Shown in pieces: positions 32,072 to 43,257 of a DNA stretch of 64,000 bases (position 1 is its first letter; every line of letters begins with the position of its first letter). Made by a program: the position numbers and the translations under genes. The DNA is from Auricularia sp. M13 (taxonomy: Eukaryota; Basidiomycota; Agaricomycetes; Auriculariales; Auriculariaceae), in the NCBI GenBank assembly GCA_037042915.1, contig CM073203.1, positions 1,054,001 to 1,118,000 on the forward strand, in the 5' to 3' direction. The notes under the pieces were generated by a model. It made no database searches and had not been told where the DNA came from. It was given only the letters and a program-made list of their open reading frames with translations.

Positions 32072-32989
32072 ATGGCCTTTGGGACTCGACAGAATCTCAG
32101 AAGAAACCAGGAAGAACCTCATCCTCTACTCGACTCCCCCGACGCTATCCTTCGCGAAGCCCGTCGTCAGGCTCGTCTTCGCGACCAACAACCTCCTCAG
32201 CCGGCTACGCCTTCGCCATCAGTCTCGATGTCGGGCACTAGCCGCTTTGGATCATCTCGGCACTCGCAACCGCCGAACGATGATGACGAAATCCTCTCGC
32301 AACACACTCTCTCCGGCTCGCTTCACACCTCGCCTTTCTCGCCGGCCCAGTCCACACTACGCGCGGACCCGAGCGGTTCCTACCCTCCCTCAAGTCACAC
32401 GACGCGATCGCCTTCGCATCCCTCGACTCACTCGCTCGGCTCTCGACACCCTCTTGCGCTCGTTCCGTACACCGGCTCTCGCTCGACTCCTCGTCTTTCG
32501 CAGCACTCCTCGTCGTTCCGCGGCTTCTTCCCATCCGGCACCCCTAACACGCCTCGGCGTGGCGGCGGGGGTGGCGGAGGAGGCGGCAGAGGTGGCGGCG
32601 GTGGAGGCGGAGGCGGCGGAGGCGGCGGTGGCGGTGGTGGTCGTCGAGGTGCTCCCTCGCCCTCGTCGCACCACTCGCACCACTCGCACCACTCGCACCA
32701 CTCGCACGGCTCGCATCCTCCGAACCCTCCTCCCGGAGGTGGCGGCGGTGGGGGCGGTGGTGGCGGTAACGATCCTCCTGGTCCCCCGGGACCTCCCTTC
32801 GACCCTCCGTCGGACGGCTACGACTCGGACGTCGATCGCGAACGACAATTCCACGATCAACACGACAACGTCCCTCGTGTCTACTTCGTCGACCGCGACA
32901 GCGGCTCTCGCATCGACGCCGCCAAACCCGACAAATTCGACGGCGAAAACGCCAACAAACTTCGCGGATTCCTCATCGACTGCCACATA
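32072..32989 (+). pseudogene. gag: Element E gag, N-terminal half
   Basis: From ATG 32072 (MAFGTRQNLRRNQEEPH). Ser/Pro-rich N-terminus, then long glycine runs (about 32564-32640 and 32737-32769) around a His-His-Ser repeat, and the start of the capsid domain (DKFDGENANKLRGFLIDCHI), where G is inserted. The frame closes perfectly with 38448 onward if G and one ACATA are removed. The Gly and His repeats make this N-terminal arm unusual and likely disordered. Confidence 0.88.
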
Positions 32990-33214
32990 TGTAAGCCTCC
33001 CTTCCTCTGGTATACTGGTCCCAAGTCCTCCAGTACTGAGAGTTGGGACCCGAATCCCAGCTTTCATTGGGACATAGGTCCCAACTTCTACTGGAGGTCC
33101 CAACCTCTGGAGGTCCCAAGTTCCAGTGTCCCAGATTCAGTAGTCCCAACTTTCAGGGGGCTCACATGCGACTTAGGAGTGGATTCATCTCAATGCACAA
33201 GTCAAAATGAATTC

Positions 33215-33286
33215 TGACCTGCACGAGATTTGAACCCTCAACCAGCTGCCAGTGCCAAACCCATCCATGCTTTAACCACTAGACCA
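33215..33286 (-). other. tRNA-like sequence near left end of G
   Basis: On the minus strand, box A-like TGGTCTAGTGGTTAAAGC (33286-33269) and box B-like GGGTTCAAATCTC (near 33226-33238). It reads outward toward the left end of G. Stem pairing is incomplete. Confidence 0.55.
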
Positions 33287-34438
33287 GGGAGGAGATGATG
33301 GTGGGCTCCATTGATGGCAATATATTGTAAGACTCAAGCACCTCTGTTCAAAAGAATGCAAATAACATTGAAACTAAGAGGCCAAAAGTTATGAAGTATA
33401 TATGGTTATTGTAGCTCTCAATGGTCTCTATAATATTATGTCTTAGTGGAGATAATATATCCAAGCTAGAGGGGAATACTGGATGCCCAAACATGATTTG
33501 GTATGAAACTGTCACAGCAAAGCACTTCACTCGTGCTCAGACAGGTTCAGCAGGATTCTGGATGGAAAATATGAGCAGTACAACTGATTATATCAAATTA
33601 AGTACACTGAACACAATTCCAAGCAGATACATGTCACAGTACATGGCGATCATGCTCATATGCTCCCACTGGATCTGTTTTGCCACTGTGAACGCTTCTT
33701 CTTGTCATGGCAGAGTGCTCGTCACTCACGAAGACTGACACCCAAGAGAGGAGGTTGGCGCACTGTTTTCCCTTGGACTGAGACTTGGCCAGGGTTGCAC
33801 GCCTCAGGCTGTTTGTCACAGTGTGCTGCATACAGGACCGACCAGGAGGTATAGTCGACCAGGAAGGGTACTCAGGAGGGGAAGGTCAAACACATAATAG
33901 ACCAGATCCAACCTAGGGTACATCCAAGGGCAATCGCCGGTACATATAGTCCGATCAGAGGCCGACCGGATCCGAGCGCTCCGGACGACAGAGGAAGCCA
34001 ACCAACACCAAAGGGAGGTCCAGAAGCAATGGGGAAAGACATTGGGGAAGCCAGTGAAAGCAATGGGGGGTAAAGGGAGTCAAGGGAGGGTCAAGAAAGA
34101 GTGAAGCATTGCGCCAAAAGCGCAGAACGACTCCGGACGAAGGTGATAAAGGATGTCCGTGCCTATGGAGGGTATCGGGTGGGTATCTGAGACAGACCGA
34201 GGTGTCTTTGCATGTATGCACACACCGACACAGGGGGAGAAAGGGGGCCGACGCAATGGCGAGCGCAGCAGTGAGCACAACGCGTTGGCAAGCGCGGTAC
34301 AAGCGCACCACCCAACAATCGAGACTCCCAATGTGTCCAGACGTCCTCCAGACCATAAACAGTGCTGAGCGCGGACCGAGGAGAGTGTGGCGGCCGAGGT
34401 CTGAGGTACCGGAGCGGTCGAGCATCCATGGGACAGAG

Positions 34439-34924
34439 GAGAACCTGACACTGCCCCCTGGTTCCAGGAGGATGCCAGGTGGAATTCCAGTGGAAAACCT
34501 GCTCCAGACAAAATATTTTCTAAGGGGTAAAAAATTATGTTAGACATCAAAAATAAGGTTCAGAGATGCATAGCCGCCTCAGGAAACATGAAAACGTTCT
34601 AGTAACCTAACCTAACCTAACCTAACCTAACCCCTAACCTAACCTAACCTAACCTAACTCCTAACCTAACCTAACCTAACCTAACCTAACCTAACACTTA
34701 ATCATGGTTTTTGATGAATTTCCACATCGTTTCCAGTGGAATTCCACCGGCATTCGGCCATTCTGGCCCATCCGATCCAACAGTCCAGTGGAATTCCACC
34801 CAAATTCCACCTTAGGGGGTATACCATCAAAATATGATGGATTTGACATTCTAACACTTTTTTTTGCATAGTTGCATTTTTCCACCTGGAATCCACCTGG
34901 AATTGGGGGGCACAGTCACTTACA
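34439..34924. mobile_element. F1: MULE-type MITE carrying a (CCTAA)n array
   Basis: 486 bp between 9-bp duplications GGGACAGAG (34430-34438 and 34925-34933). Imperfect inverted ends (CTGACACTGCCCCC versus GTGACTGTGCCCCCC, then TTCCAGG). The interior has repeated TTCCAGTGGAATTCCAC units and the pentamer array. Confidence 0.85.
34604..34694 (+). repeat. (CCTAA)n pentanucleotide array
   Basis: About 18 units of CCTAA with two one-to-two base slips. Telomere-like in composition but internal to F1, so not a chromosome end. Confidence 0.95.
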
Positions 34925-34952
34925 GGGACAGAGGGTGAAGGATGGACGTCGG

Positions 34953-35687
34953 TGTTAAGCGCGTGACCGAACCGACTAGGACACCTCGGATCGACCGATA
35001 GACCGATGTCTAAGACGGGGAGCCAGGCGCGGATGGGGAACCTTGACGGGTGGCCCGACAGATGACCTATGGCCCCCAGAGCCCGTAGTAGGCGAACGGG
35101 GGTGCTCGAGAGGTAATCGAGGTACTCGAGCGTTGATAGAAGGAAGAGTGAGCCGAAGGTGCCGATAGAAAGCGAGGAGAGCGAGGAGAGCGGCCGGATT
35201 GAGTGGCGCGGCTCTAGTGAGGTGAGACGAAGCTAGGCTGTTGCTATTTCGGTTTTCGAACTAGAGTACATCAAAGCGAGGCAAGGATACAAATAGGAAA
35301 GCACAGAATCACATGGGAGACACTCAGGTAACTGCTAGACTGGTCGGATCAACAATAGAAGTACGAAACACAGGAATGCGCAGTGATCGCAGTCAGAGTG
35401 ATGGAGCGGAGTGAGTCAGGATGATGACAGAGTGCTTAGGAAGTGAAAGGGAATGACGGAAGATGATTAGAAATATACTAGAATGTGTTAGAAGGTGATC
35501 CGGGTCGAGCGGAGCGATGCGGAGGCGAGGCGAGACTGATAGGATCGAAGGGAAGCAAGGCAAAAGGAAAGGGAAGCGAAAGTAAGCGAGTGAAAGCGAG
35601 TGACGAATGGATATACTCAAACTGAAGGAAGGGCAAGGCGAGAGAACCGAAGGGTAGAGAAGGGTCGGACGAGCATGGGTCGTAACA
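34953..35687 (-). repeat. F2: solo LTR, E-related family
   Basis: 735 bp; on the minus strand starts TGTTACGACCC and ends GCGCTTAACA, like E's LTR ends. Flanked by GTCGG/GTTGG (34948-34952, 35688-35692), a 5-bp TSD with one mismatch. Confidence 0.75.
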
Positions 35688-36076
35688 GTTGGCAAGATCG
35701 TTGCAGCTTTGCCTGTACTCCCAGCGCGCACCGGCAATGCAGGGCAATGCCCGAGGTGTGATGTGCTGCATATCCGAAGGTGTAGGCCATAATGTGACAC
35801 CAAGGAGACGGACTGACGAGCGGCTACATGCTGGTTGAAAACCAACGCAGCGGTGGTCGACGACAATGGTAATGGCGCATCGCATCCAAGGACCGAGGTT
35901 GACAAGGGTCTGGTGACGCTGAGAGAAGGTATCTGAGGTGCCATCAGTCCAGAGATGCATGCGGGATGGGTATATCGGTCAGACGGAGGGGGTGAAGCAG
36001 CAAAAGAGATCCAACGGAAGCGGTGTATGGGGCGCGATCACCGCGCACCATAACAGTCTGGTCAATTGTACCGCTG

Positions 36077-36798
36077 TGTTACGCCCGTGCCCGGTCCGCG
36101 GATTCCACATGCTCTCGGCATCACTTGGTGTCACTCTATGTCACTCGGCCAACTCGGTCAACTCGGCCAAGCTCCCGAATACCCGGCTTATCTCCCCTCG
36201 TGTTCATACGCTCGGGATATGTTCTCCTCATCGTCCTCAACCTCTAGACCTCTCTCTCTCATCTCTAGCCTCTCTCCCTACTCGCATACATCCTCCTAAC
36301 TCGCCTTGTCACTACTGTATCGATAGTGTTCATATCCGGTTCGCTCCACTCGTCTGAGTCATTCGCCTCTCGTCATTCGCCCGATCGCCCGATACCTTAC
36401 TCACTCGCTCTTACTCATCCTATCGGCCGATGATGAAGATCTCCATTGATCTGAGGCTCCCTCTACTTCGTCTCTAAGATACACTCCGATTACATTGGAT
36501 CACCTCCCCAGGTATCAAAGACCCTCGACTTTGTATCTAGCTCCCCAGTTACGAAATCGACATAGTCGTGCCCCTCGCACACTCTATCTCGCTCTCTCGA
36601 CTTCGCCTCTGGGTTCTTCCCTCGCCCAATTTACTCGTCTGAGTTCTCTGTTGCTCGCGGTCCCTCGGTCGTGCTACTCGACGTAGCCGGTGTGCTCAAT
36701 AACGCACCGAAGGCTCTAGTTGTTCGTTCGAGTGTTCTCTGCGCCCAGACGTTCGACTATCCTTGCAACCAAAACCCCAAGGCACAGCAGGCCTAACA
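36077..36798 (+). repeat. Solo LTR of the E family
   Basis: 722 bp closely similar to E's LTRs (TGTTACGCCC...GCCTAACA) with scattered substitutions. Flanks CGCTG/CGCTT suggest a 5-bp TSD with one change. Confidence 0.9.
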
Positions 36799-36973
36799 CG
36801 CTTGTCTCTTCTTCCTTGTCCCTCTCTCCTCTCTCAGGCATCAGTCTCAGCAAGTGATGAGCACTCTGCCGTGACACTACCACCCCGTAGTCGGATAGAG
36901 GACAGCAATTAAATCATATTGAGAGCTGACCAGCCCAGGATGCACCCCTGGCACATGGTCTGAGGCAGGGAGA

Positions 36974-37779
36974 TACAGTGGGGAAACTTGAGAATGCTGG
37001 TCCATGAATTGCGTATACCACGTAATTTACTGCAGGGAGAACTACGGTGTATATATGGGACTTGTAGCTCTCAAAGAGTTCTATCAGGTGGTATATAAGT
37101 ACTGGCAAAAGGGGGCAATCCGGGGGTGAGAGAGAGGATCCGATGATGAGGTGGAAAATCACATCGCCAGAATCAGGTCCTCCGGATCATTTGAGGTTTC
37201 CCTCTCAATCTATACGTAATTCTGAGGTGAGTTTACTGTTTGAGCCAAAGTGGTTGGATGTCCAATTCTGGAGCCAGTGGACCCACAATTTCTGCTTGCT
37301 CAACCTCTCAACGAGGCAATGGCCTACCTAACTGCATACCCCTGGACTGAGACATAGTCTAGAGTACATTATATGTAGTTTTATGCTCTGAGACGGATTT
37401 TCTGACCCTTGGTTGGCCCCCAAGGTCATTCAATTCCCGGATATGGAAAGCATGGAATCCAGGTTAATTGAGAAATTGCTCCAGAATGGGACATCCAACC
37501 ACTTTGGCTCAAATAGTAAACTCACCTCAGAATTACGTATAGATTGAGAGGGAAACCTCAAATGATCCGGAGGACCTGATTCTGGCGATGTGATTTCCAC
37601 CTCATCATCGGATCCTCTCTCTCACCCCCGGATTGCACCTCTTTGCCAGTACCTATATACCACCTGATAGAGCTCTTTGAGAGCTACAAGTCCCATATAT
37701 GCACTGTAGTTCTCCCTGCAGTAAATTACGTGGTATATGCAATTTATGGACCAGCATTCTCAAGTTTCCCCACTGTAGT
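36974..37779. repeat. FB2: foldback with about 300-bp arms
   Basis: 36974-37275 is repeated in inverted orientation at about 37480-37779 with few differences, around a spacer of about 200 bp. No coding content. TSD not determined. Confidence 0.85.
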
Positions 37780-38151
37780 GCCGAGATTCGCTATACCCAC
37801 CAAAGGTGAATACCAAGGGGAAAGACGATGCCCAAGGGCAAAAGGACATTGCTGAGGTGCAGAGAATACGAGCCAGCACACTAAAGGTGTGTAGCAGAGC
37901 CTGCAATAACTGGGATGACTGCAACAGAGTATTTATTTTTACACTCTCCATCACATCCTTCCTGTCACCTCGAGCTGCATCTGTGCCTCTAGAGAAATAT
38001 ACTACATTATAGAGCCTAAAGAGAGCTTCCAGAATTATATATACACCTTTATGTAATTCACATTTGACTTTATTCACAATTTATTCAACCAATCCTCGCT
38101 CACTGTAATTCTATGTAATGAACAACAACAGCCTGATCGTCATTGGTATCC

Positions 38152-38205
38152 TGGCTTAGTGGTTAAGGTCCTGGTGGTAGAATAGTGGGTTGAGGGTTCA
38201 AGTCC
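38152..38205 (+). other. tRNA-like sequence near right end of G
   Basis: Box A-like TGGCTTAGTGG (38152-38162) and box B-like GGTTCAAGTCC (38195-38205), reading outward. It mirrors 33215-33286. Confidence 0.55.
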
Positions 38206-38447
38206 TTGTTTATCCATCTGTATTTCTGTTTTGGTTTCTCGTGTGCCAAACTTGAATATCATATGGTATTGGTAGTAAACTCGGGACCTGCTAACAGACT
38301 TGGGACTGACCAGAATCTGGGACCTTTAGCTGTGGCACCCTAGCACATGTGTGAATCTTGGGACTCTGGAAACCTGGGACTTGGGGTCCCAGGTTTCTAT
38401 ACTGAGCAACTTGGGACCATTATACCAGATAATGAACACTTAACATA

Positions 38448-39031
38448 GCCCTCGACTGCGAAACCTACTTCCTCGCCAACCCTCGGAAGTACCAGACGTC
38501 CCGCGAGAAGATTCTCTTCACCGCGACCTATCTCTCGGGTCGGGCGAAGGAATGGTGGGGCGGCTACGTTCCTCTCGTCCCGAATCCGCCTCCCGGTTAC
38601 GAGTTCCTCGAAGACTGGAACGAATTCAAGAACGAACTCACGATCACCTTCGGCGTCACGAACGAACGCGAACGCGCCGAAGTCAAGATTCGACGACTGC
38701 AAATGGCCGACAACGGCAAGGTCGCCCGCTACAAGCTCCAGTTCGACGAATACGCCAAACTGCTCGGCTGGGACGACGCTGCACTCGCCTCGCAATTCTA
38801 TCGCGGACTCCCTCGCCGCATCAAATCTGTCTTCGCTGCTCAAGTAGCTCAACGCCCGGCTTCCCTGACGCCACTCGCTGCGCTCGCTCTTAGCATCGAC
38901 GCCAACTACTGGATCGATAAGGACGAGCAAGCTCTCGAGCACGCGAACGAACCCCGCAAAGCGCAGAAGACCACCTCGACCGCGACGCCTCAATCGGGCT
39001 CCCGATCGAACACCAAGACCAACGCGCGCTC

Positions 39032-39062
<31 letters not shown>

Positions 39063-39386
39063 TCGAACAACCACTCGAACTCGAGGGGTCAGTCCTCGAC
39101 CTCGGCCCGCTCGTCTTCGAAGACCACGACCAAGTCGAAGGACGACGTCGCGAAGAACCTCAACTCGAACGGCAAGCTCAACGACGCCGAACGACGCCGT
39201 CGCCTCGATAACAACCTCTGTCTCTACTGTGGCCATGCCGGCCACACCGCGTCCGAGTGCCGCAAGGCCGCTCACAATCGCGAGTCGAAGGGTCGCGCCG
39301 CTAAGGCTCAACCCGCGACTTCCTCGACGCCGGCTCCCGCTCCCTCGGGCGCCGCCGCTTCTGCCCCGGCGGAAGCAAAAAACTAA
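38448..39386 (+). pseudogene. gag: Element E gag, C-terminal half
   Basis: Resumes the capsid (ALDCETYFLANPRKYQTS, AKEWWGGYV, EDWNEFKNEL), then a Ser/Asn-rich linker and a canonical CCHC zinc knuckle CLYCGHAGHTASEC (RNA-binding nucleocapsid). Ends TAA 39384-39386, directly on the heptamer AAAAAAC. Without G the whole gag would be one open frame of about 618 codons. Confidence 0.9.
39377..39386 (+). promoter_or_regulatory. Candidate -1 frameshift site, E gag/pol
   Basis: A AAA AAC at 39377-39383, in the exact retroviral register, is followed by TAA 39384-39386. The -1 frame is open from here into pol (first ATG 39434). Confidence 0.75.
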
Positions 39387-42300
39387 CGGGCAGTTCCCCA
39401 CGGGCATCTAGGGCCAACTGCGTCAAGCCCAAGATGCCTTACACTCGGTTGAACGCTGCCGCGCTCACCGATCAAGACGCTCTCATCGTCGTCCTTTCCT
39501 CCGACGCTGTCCCATCCTTTCGCACACTCGTCGACTCCGGCTCCGAAGATCAGTTCCTCGATACTCAGTTCGCCGAGAGTCTTCGACTCCCTCAAAAGTC
39601 TCTCGATCAACCGCTACGCCTTCGGCTCTTCGACGGCTCCTATCGCGGTGTTATCTCCAAATACGTGTCGCTTCCCGTCCGCTTCCCTTGCGGAACTTCG
39701 ATGATCATCAACTTCCTCCTCACCACTCTAGATCCGACTTGCTCTGCAGTGCTGGGATACCGCTGGTTGGCCCGCTACAATCCTAGGATTGACTGGTTCC
39801 ATCACCGCATCTCTTTCCCCACTCGTGTCTCGCCCTCGGATCCCTCGGGTTTCGTCCCTGGGTTCTCGCTCGACTCGGATCCTCCGACTCCGTCGTCACC
39901 TCCTCCCGCGCCACGTACTCTGCCTCCCGAACCGCCGATGGACGAAACCGCCCTTCGCGCGGCCGCTGCTCGCGTCGACATCAAAATCATCGGCGCCGCA
40001 GCCTTCGACACCTCTCGTCGACTTCGCGGCTCGATGGTCTCGGCCATCTACATTCGAGATCCATCGGTGCCCGCTCGCTCTGCGTCTGCCAACCCGGCCT
40101 CGGAAACCGGCGAAGGCATCCCCGAGTGTTATCACGAGTTCCTCGACGTCTTCTCAAAGGAGGCCTCAAATCGACTCCCTGAACATCGGCCGTACGATCT
40201 CAAGATCGACATGGAAGAAGGCAAGCCTCTCCCATCCGGTCCGATCTACTCGCTCTCCGAGCCCGAGCAACTCGCGCTTCGGGAGTACATTCAGGATAAC
40301 CTCAGCAAAGGACACATTCGCTCTTCGTCGTCCCCGGGTGGCGCCCCGGTTCTCTTCGTCAAGAAGGCCGACGGTTCTCTTCGCCTATGCGTCGATTATC
40401 GTGGGCTCAACAAGATCACTCAGAAGGACAAGTACCCGCTTCCGCTCATCTCGTCCACGCTCGACCGCCTTCGCACCGCCAAGAAGTTCACCAAGCTCGA
40501 TCTTCGTGTCGGATACAGCAACGTTCGCATCGCGGCCGGCGACGAGTGGAAGACTGCCTTTCGAACGCGCTACGGCACCTACGAGTATCTCGTCATGCCT
40601 TTCGGTCTCACGAACGCTCCAGCCGCTTTCCAGCGCTTCATGAACGACATCTTCTCCGACCTCCTCGACGTCACGGTCACCGTCTACCTCGACGACATCC
40701 TCATCTACTCGGACGATCCCTCGAAGCATGAGGAACACGTTCGAGAGGTCCTTCGACGGCTACGGGAGAATGACCTCTTCTGTAAGCCCGAGAAGTGCGA
40801 GTTCCATGCTGACACCATCGAGTACCTCGGGTACATCATCAGCCCCGAGGGCATCAGCATGGACCCGAAGAAGATTGCCACCCTCCTCGAGTGGCCCGTT
40901 CCTCGCAACGTTCGCGACATCCAGTCGTTCCTCGGCTTCGCGAACTTCTATCGACGATTCATCTACGACTACTCCGATATCGTCGTCCCGCTCACTCGTC
41001 TCACTCGAAAGACCGCAACGTGGAACTTCACTCCGCAATGCCTCGCTGCGTTCAACGAGCTCAAGAAGGCGTTCACTTGCGCTCCCATCCTTCACCACTT
41101 CGATCCCGCTCTCCCTCGCGTCGTCGAGACTGACGCTTCCGACTACGCGATCGCGGCGATCTTCTCGCACGTCCTCCCGGACGGCTCTATTCACCCCGTC
41201 GCTTTCCATTCGCGCACGCTCACTCCCACCGAGCTCAACTACGACACGCACGACAAGGAGCTACTCGCGATATTCGAGGCGTTCGAACTATGGCGACACT
41301 ACCTCGAAGGGGCCGAGACCCCAATAGACGTCGTCACGGACCACAAGAACCTCGAGTATTTCTCTACCACGAAGATGCTCACTCGTCGGCAAGCTCGCTG
41401 GTCCGAGTACCTTTCTACCTTCAACCTCCTCATTCGCTTTCGACCCGGTCGACTCGGCGGCAAACCCGATGCTCTCACTCGCCGCCACGACGTCTATCTC
41501 AAAAGGGGGATGGTGGCTACGCCAGCGCAAACCCGCAGAACTTCCGACCCGTTTTTACTTCGGAACAGTTCGCCGCTTCCCTTCGCGCGACGTATGCTGA
41601 AGAGACTTTCCTTCGCGCAGCCACGATCATGGACACTCAGTCCATTCGGGATGACATTCGCGCCTCGTACGACTCAGACGAACTCGCTCTCGACATTCGC
41701 TCGAAACTCGGCACCGATGACGCGATCAACTGGTCGGCCTCGGACGATGGATTCTTGCTGTTCAAGGGCAGGATCTACGTACCGAACGCTCTCGATTGTC
41801 GCCTTCGTATCCTTCGCGAAAGCACGATCACCCGCTCGCTGGCCATCCGGGTCAGAACAAGACACTCAAGATGGTCGCCCGCGAGTACTACTGGCCCGAC
41901 CTGCGCGACTCGATTCGTACCTACGTCCAGGCCTGCGTCACCTGTGGGCGCAGCAAACCTCGACGACACAAGCCGTACGGTCGACTTCAACCGCTCCCGA
42001 TTCCGCTTCGCAACTGGGACTCGATCTCGATGGACTTCATCGAACAACTCCCTGAGTCCAACGGTTACACCGCGATCCTCGTCATTATTGATCGCCTCTC
42101 GAAGCAGGGTATCTTCGTCCCGACCAAGGGCAAGATCACCTCCGAAGAACTCGCGCGTCTCTTCCTCATCCACGTCTTCGCCAAACATGGCGCTCCCTCG
42201 CACGTCTCTACCGACCGCGGCTCCGAATTCGTCTCCCGCTTCTTTCGCGCACTCGGCTCGCTCCTCAACATGACCATGCACTTCACCTCGGGTCACCACC

Positions 42301-43144
42301 CGGAGGCGAACGGTCAAGTCAAACGCACGAACCAGACGCTCGAGCAGTACCTCCGTCTCTACTGCAACTACGAGCAGGACAACTGGTCCGAGCTACTCCC
42401 TCTCGCCGAGTTCACGTACAACAACACCCCGAACGACTCGACTGGTGTCTCGCCTTTCTTCGCCAACAAGGGTTTTCATCCGAACATCTCCGTCTACCCC
42501 GAGCGCGACGTTGCCTCTGCTCGCGCCCGCGACTTCGCTGTCGACATCCACGAACTGCAGGACGTCCTGAAGGAGCAGATCGCTGCCGCTCAGAAACGTT
42601 ACACTGCATCTGCGAATGCTCGACGCACTCCCCGCCTGACTTCAAGGTCGGCGACATGGCCTACGTCCTCTCGGAGCACATCAAGACGACGCAGCCCACT
42701 CGCAAACTCGCCGATCGCTACCTAGGCCCGTTCCCGATCATCGATCAACCTAGCTCGCAATCGTTCACCCTCAGCCTACCCGACTACCTCGCTCGCGTAC
42801 ATCCGGTCTTTCACGTCTCGCAACTCGAACCCCACCCTCGAGAAGCGTTCCCCGGTCAACGTCAAGAACCTCCTCCGCCCGTCGTCGTCGACGGCGAGCA
42901 AGAGTACGAGCTCGAAGTACTCAGCGTACGCATCGACAATCGCCATCGTCACTCGCGCCTTCGTTTTCGCATTCGCTGGATCGGTCACATCGGCACTCCC
43001 GACGACCCCGAGACCACCGAGATGGGCTCCGAAAATCTCGAACACGCGCAAGAAGCAGTTCAAGACTTCTATGCTGCAAATCCCAGCGCTCCCGGCAGTT
43101 ATCAAGAATTCCAGCAGATCCTCAAGAAATTCGAAAACATCTAA
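39384..43144 (+). pseudogene. pol: Element E pol: protease, RT, RNase H, integrase, chromodomain
   Basis: Protease LVDSGSEDQFLD; RT with LDLRVGYSNVRI, MPFGLTNAPAAFQRFMND and catalytic VYLDDILIYS; RNase H VVETDASDYAIAA and VVTDHKNLEYF; integrase finger ending CVTCGRSK and catalytic residues in SMDFIEQLP, STDRGSEF and HPEANGQVKRTNQ; GPF module DRYLGPFPII; C-terminal chromodomain (YELEVLSVRID ... LRFRIRWIG). Three one-base losses (G-run about 41505, A-run about 41820, C-run about 42640) split it into four frames. All lie at homopolymers, so sequencing error is possible. The chromodomain marks it as a chromovirus, which targets modified histones. Confidence 0.93.
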
Positions 43145-43257
43145 GCACTCGTTTTTCACTCGCTATTTCTTCGCTCACTCGCTTTTCACCCGATTCCAAG
43201 AAACAGTCATTTATTACATTTTTGGGCGACTTTGGTCGCACCCGCTACTACTCTATC

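Larger units (their letters stand above)
33814..36055 (-). repeat. Solo LTR related to element D, interrupted by F1 and F2
   Basis: The complement matches the 1024-bp LTR of D (54801-55824) from TGTTA to TGACA. Removing F1 and F2 leaves about 1.0 kb. It is diverged from D's LTRs, thus older. No clear TSD was found (CTGTT versus GTCTG). Confidence 0.85.
32990..38442. mobile_element. G: non-autonomous TIR transposon in E gag, bearing nested elements
   Basis: 5453 bp between ACATA duplications (32985-32989 and 38443-38447). Inverted ends share TCTGGTATAMTGGTCCCAAGT slightly inside the termini. Subterminal zones repeat TTGGGACC-like units on both sides. A tRNA-like stretch lies some 230-290 bp from each end, both pointing outward. 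No transposase. It contains a D-type solo LTR, F1, F2, an E-type solo LTR and FB2. Confidence 0.82.

Noticed and set aside
32238-33103. Long minus-strand frames opposite E gag
   Set aside because: Arg/Val/Thr-rich mirror of the Gly/Ser-coding gag N-terminus; no splice or promoter support.
34604-34694. Possible chromosome end (telomere)
   Set aside because: The pentamer array is inside a MITE with a target duplication and has genomic sequence on both sides.
38397-39407. 336-codon minus-strand frame opposite gag of E
   Set aside because: Shadow of the gag frame; it crosses the G/gag junction, which is a recent insertion boundary.
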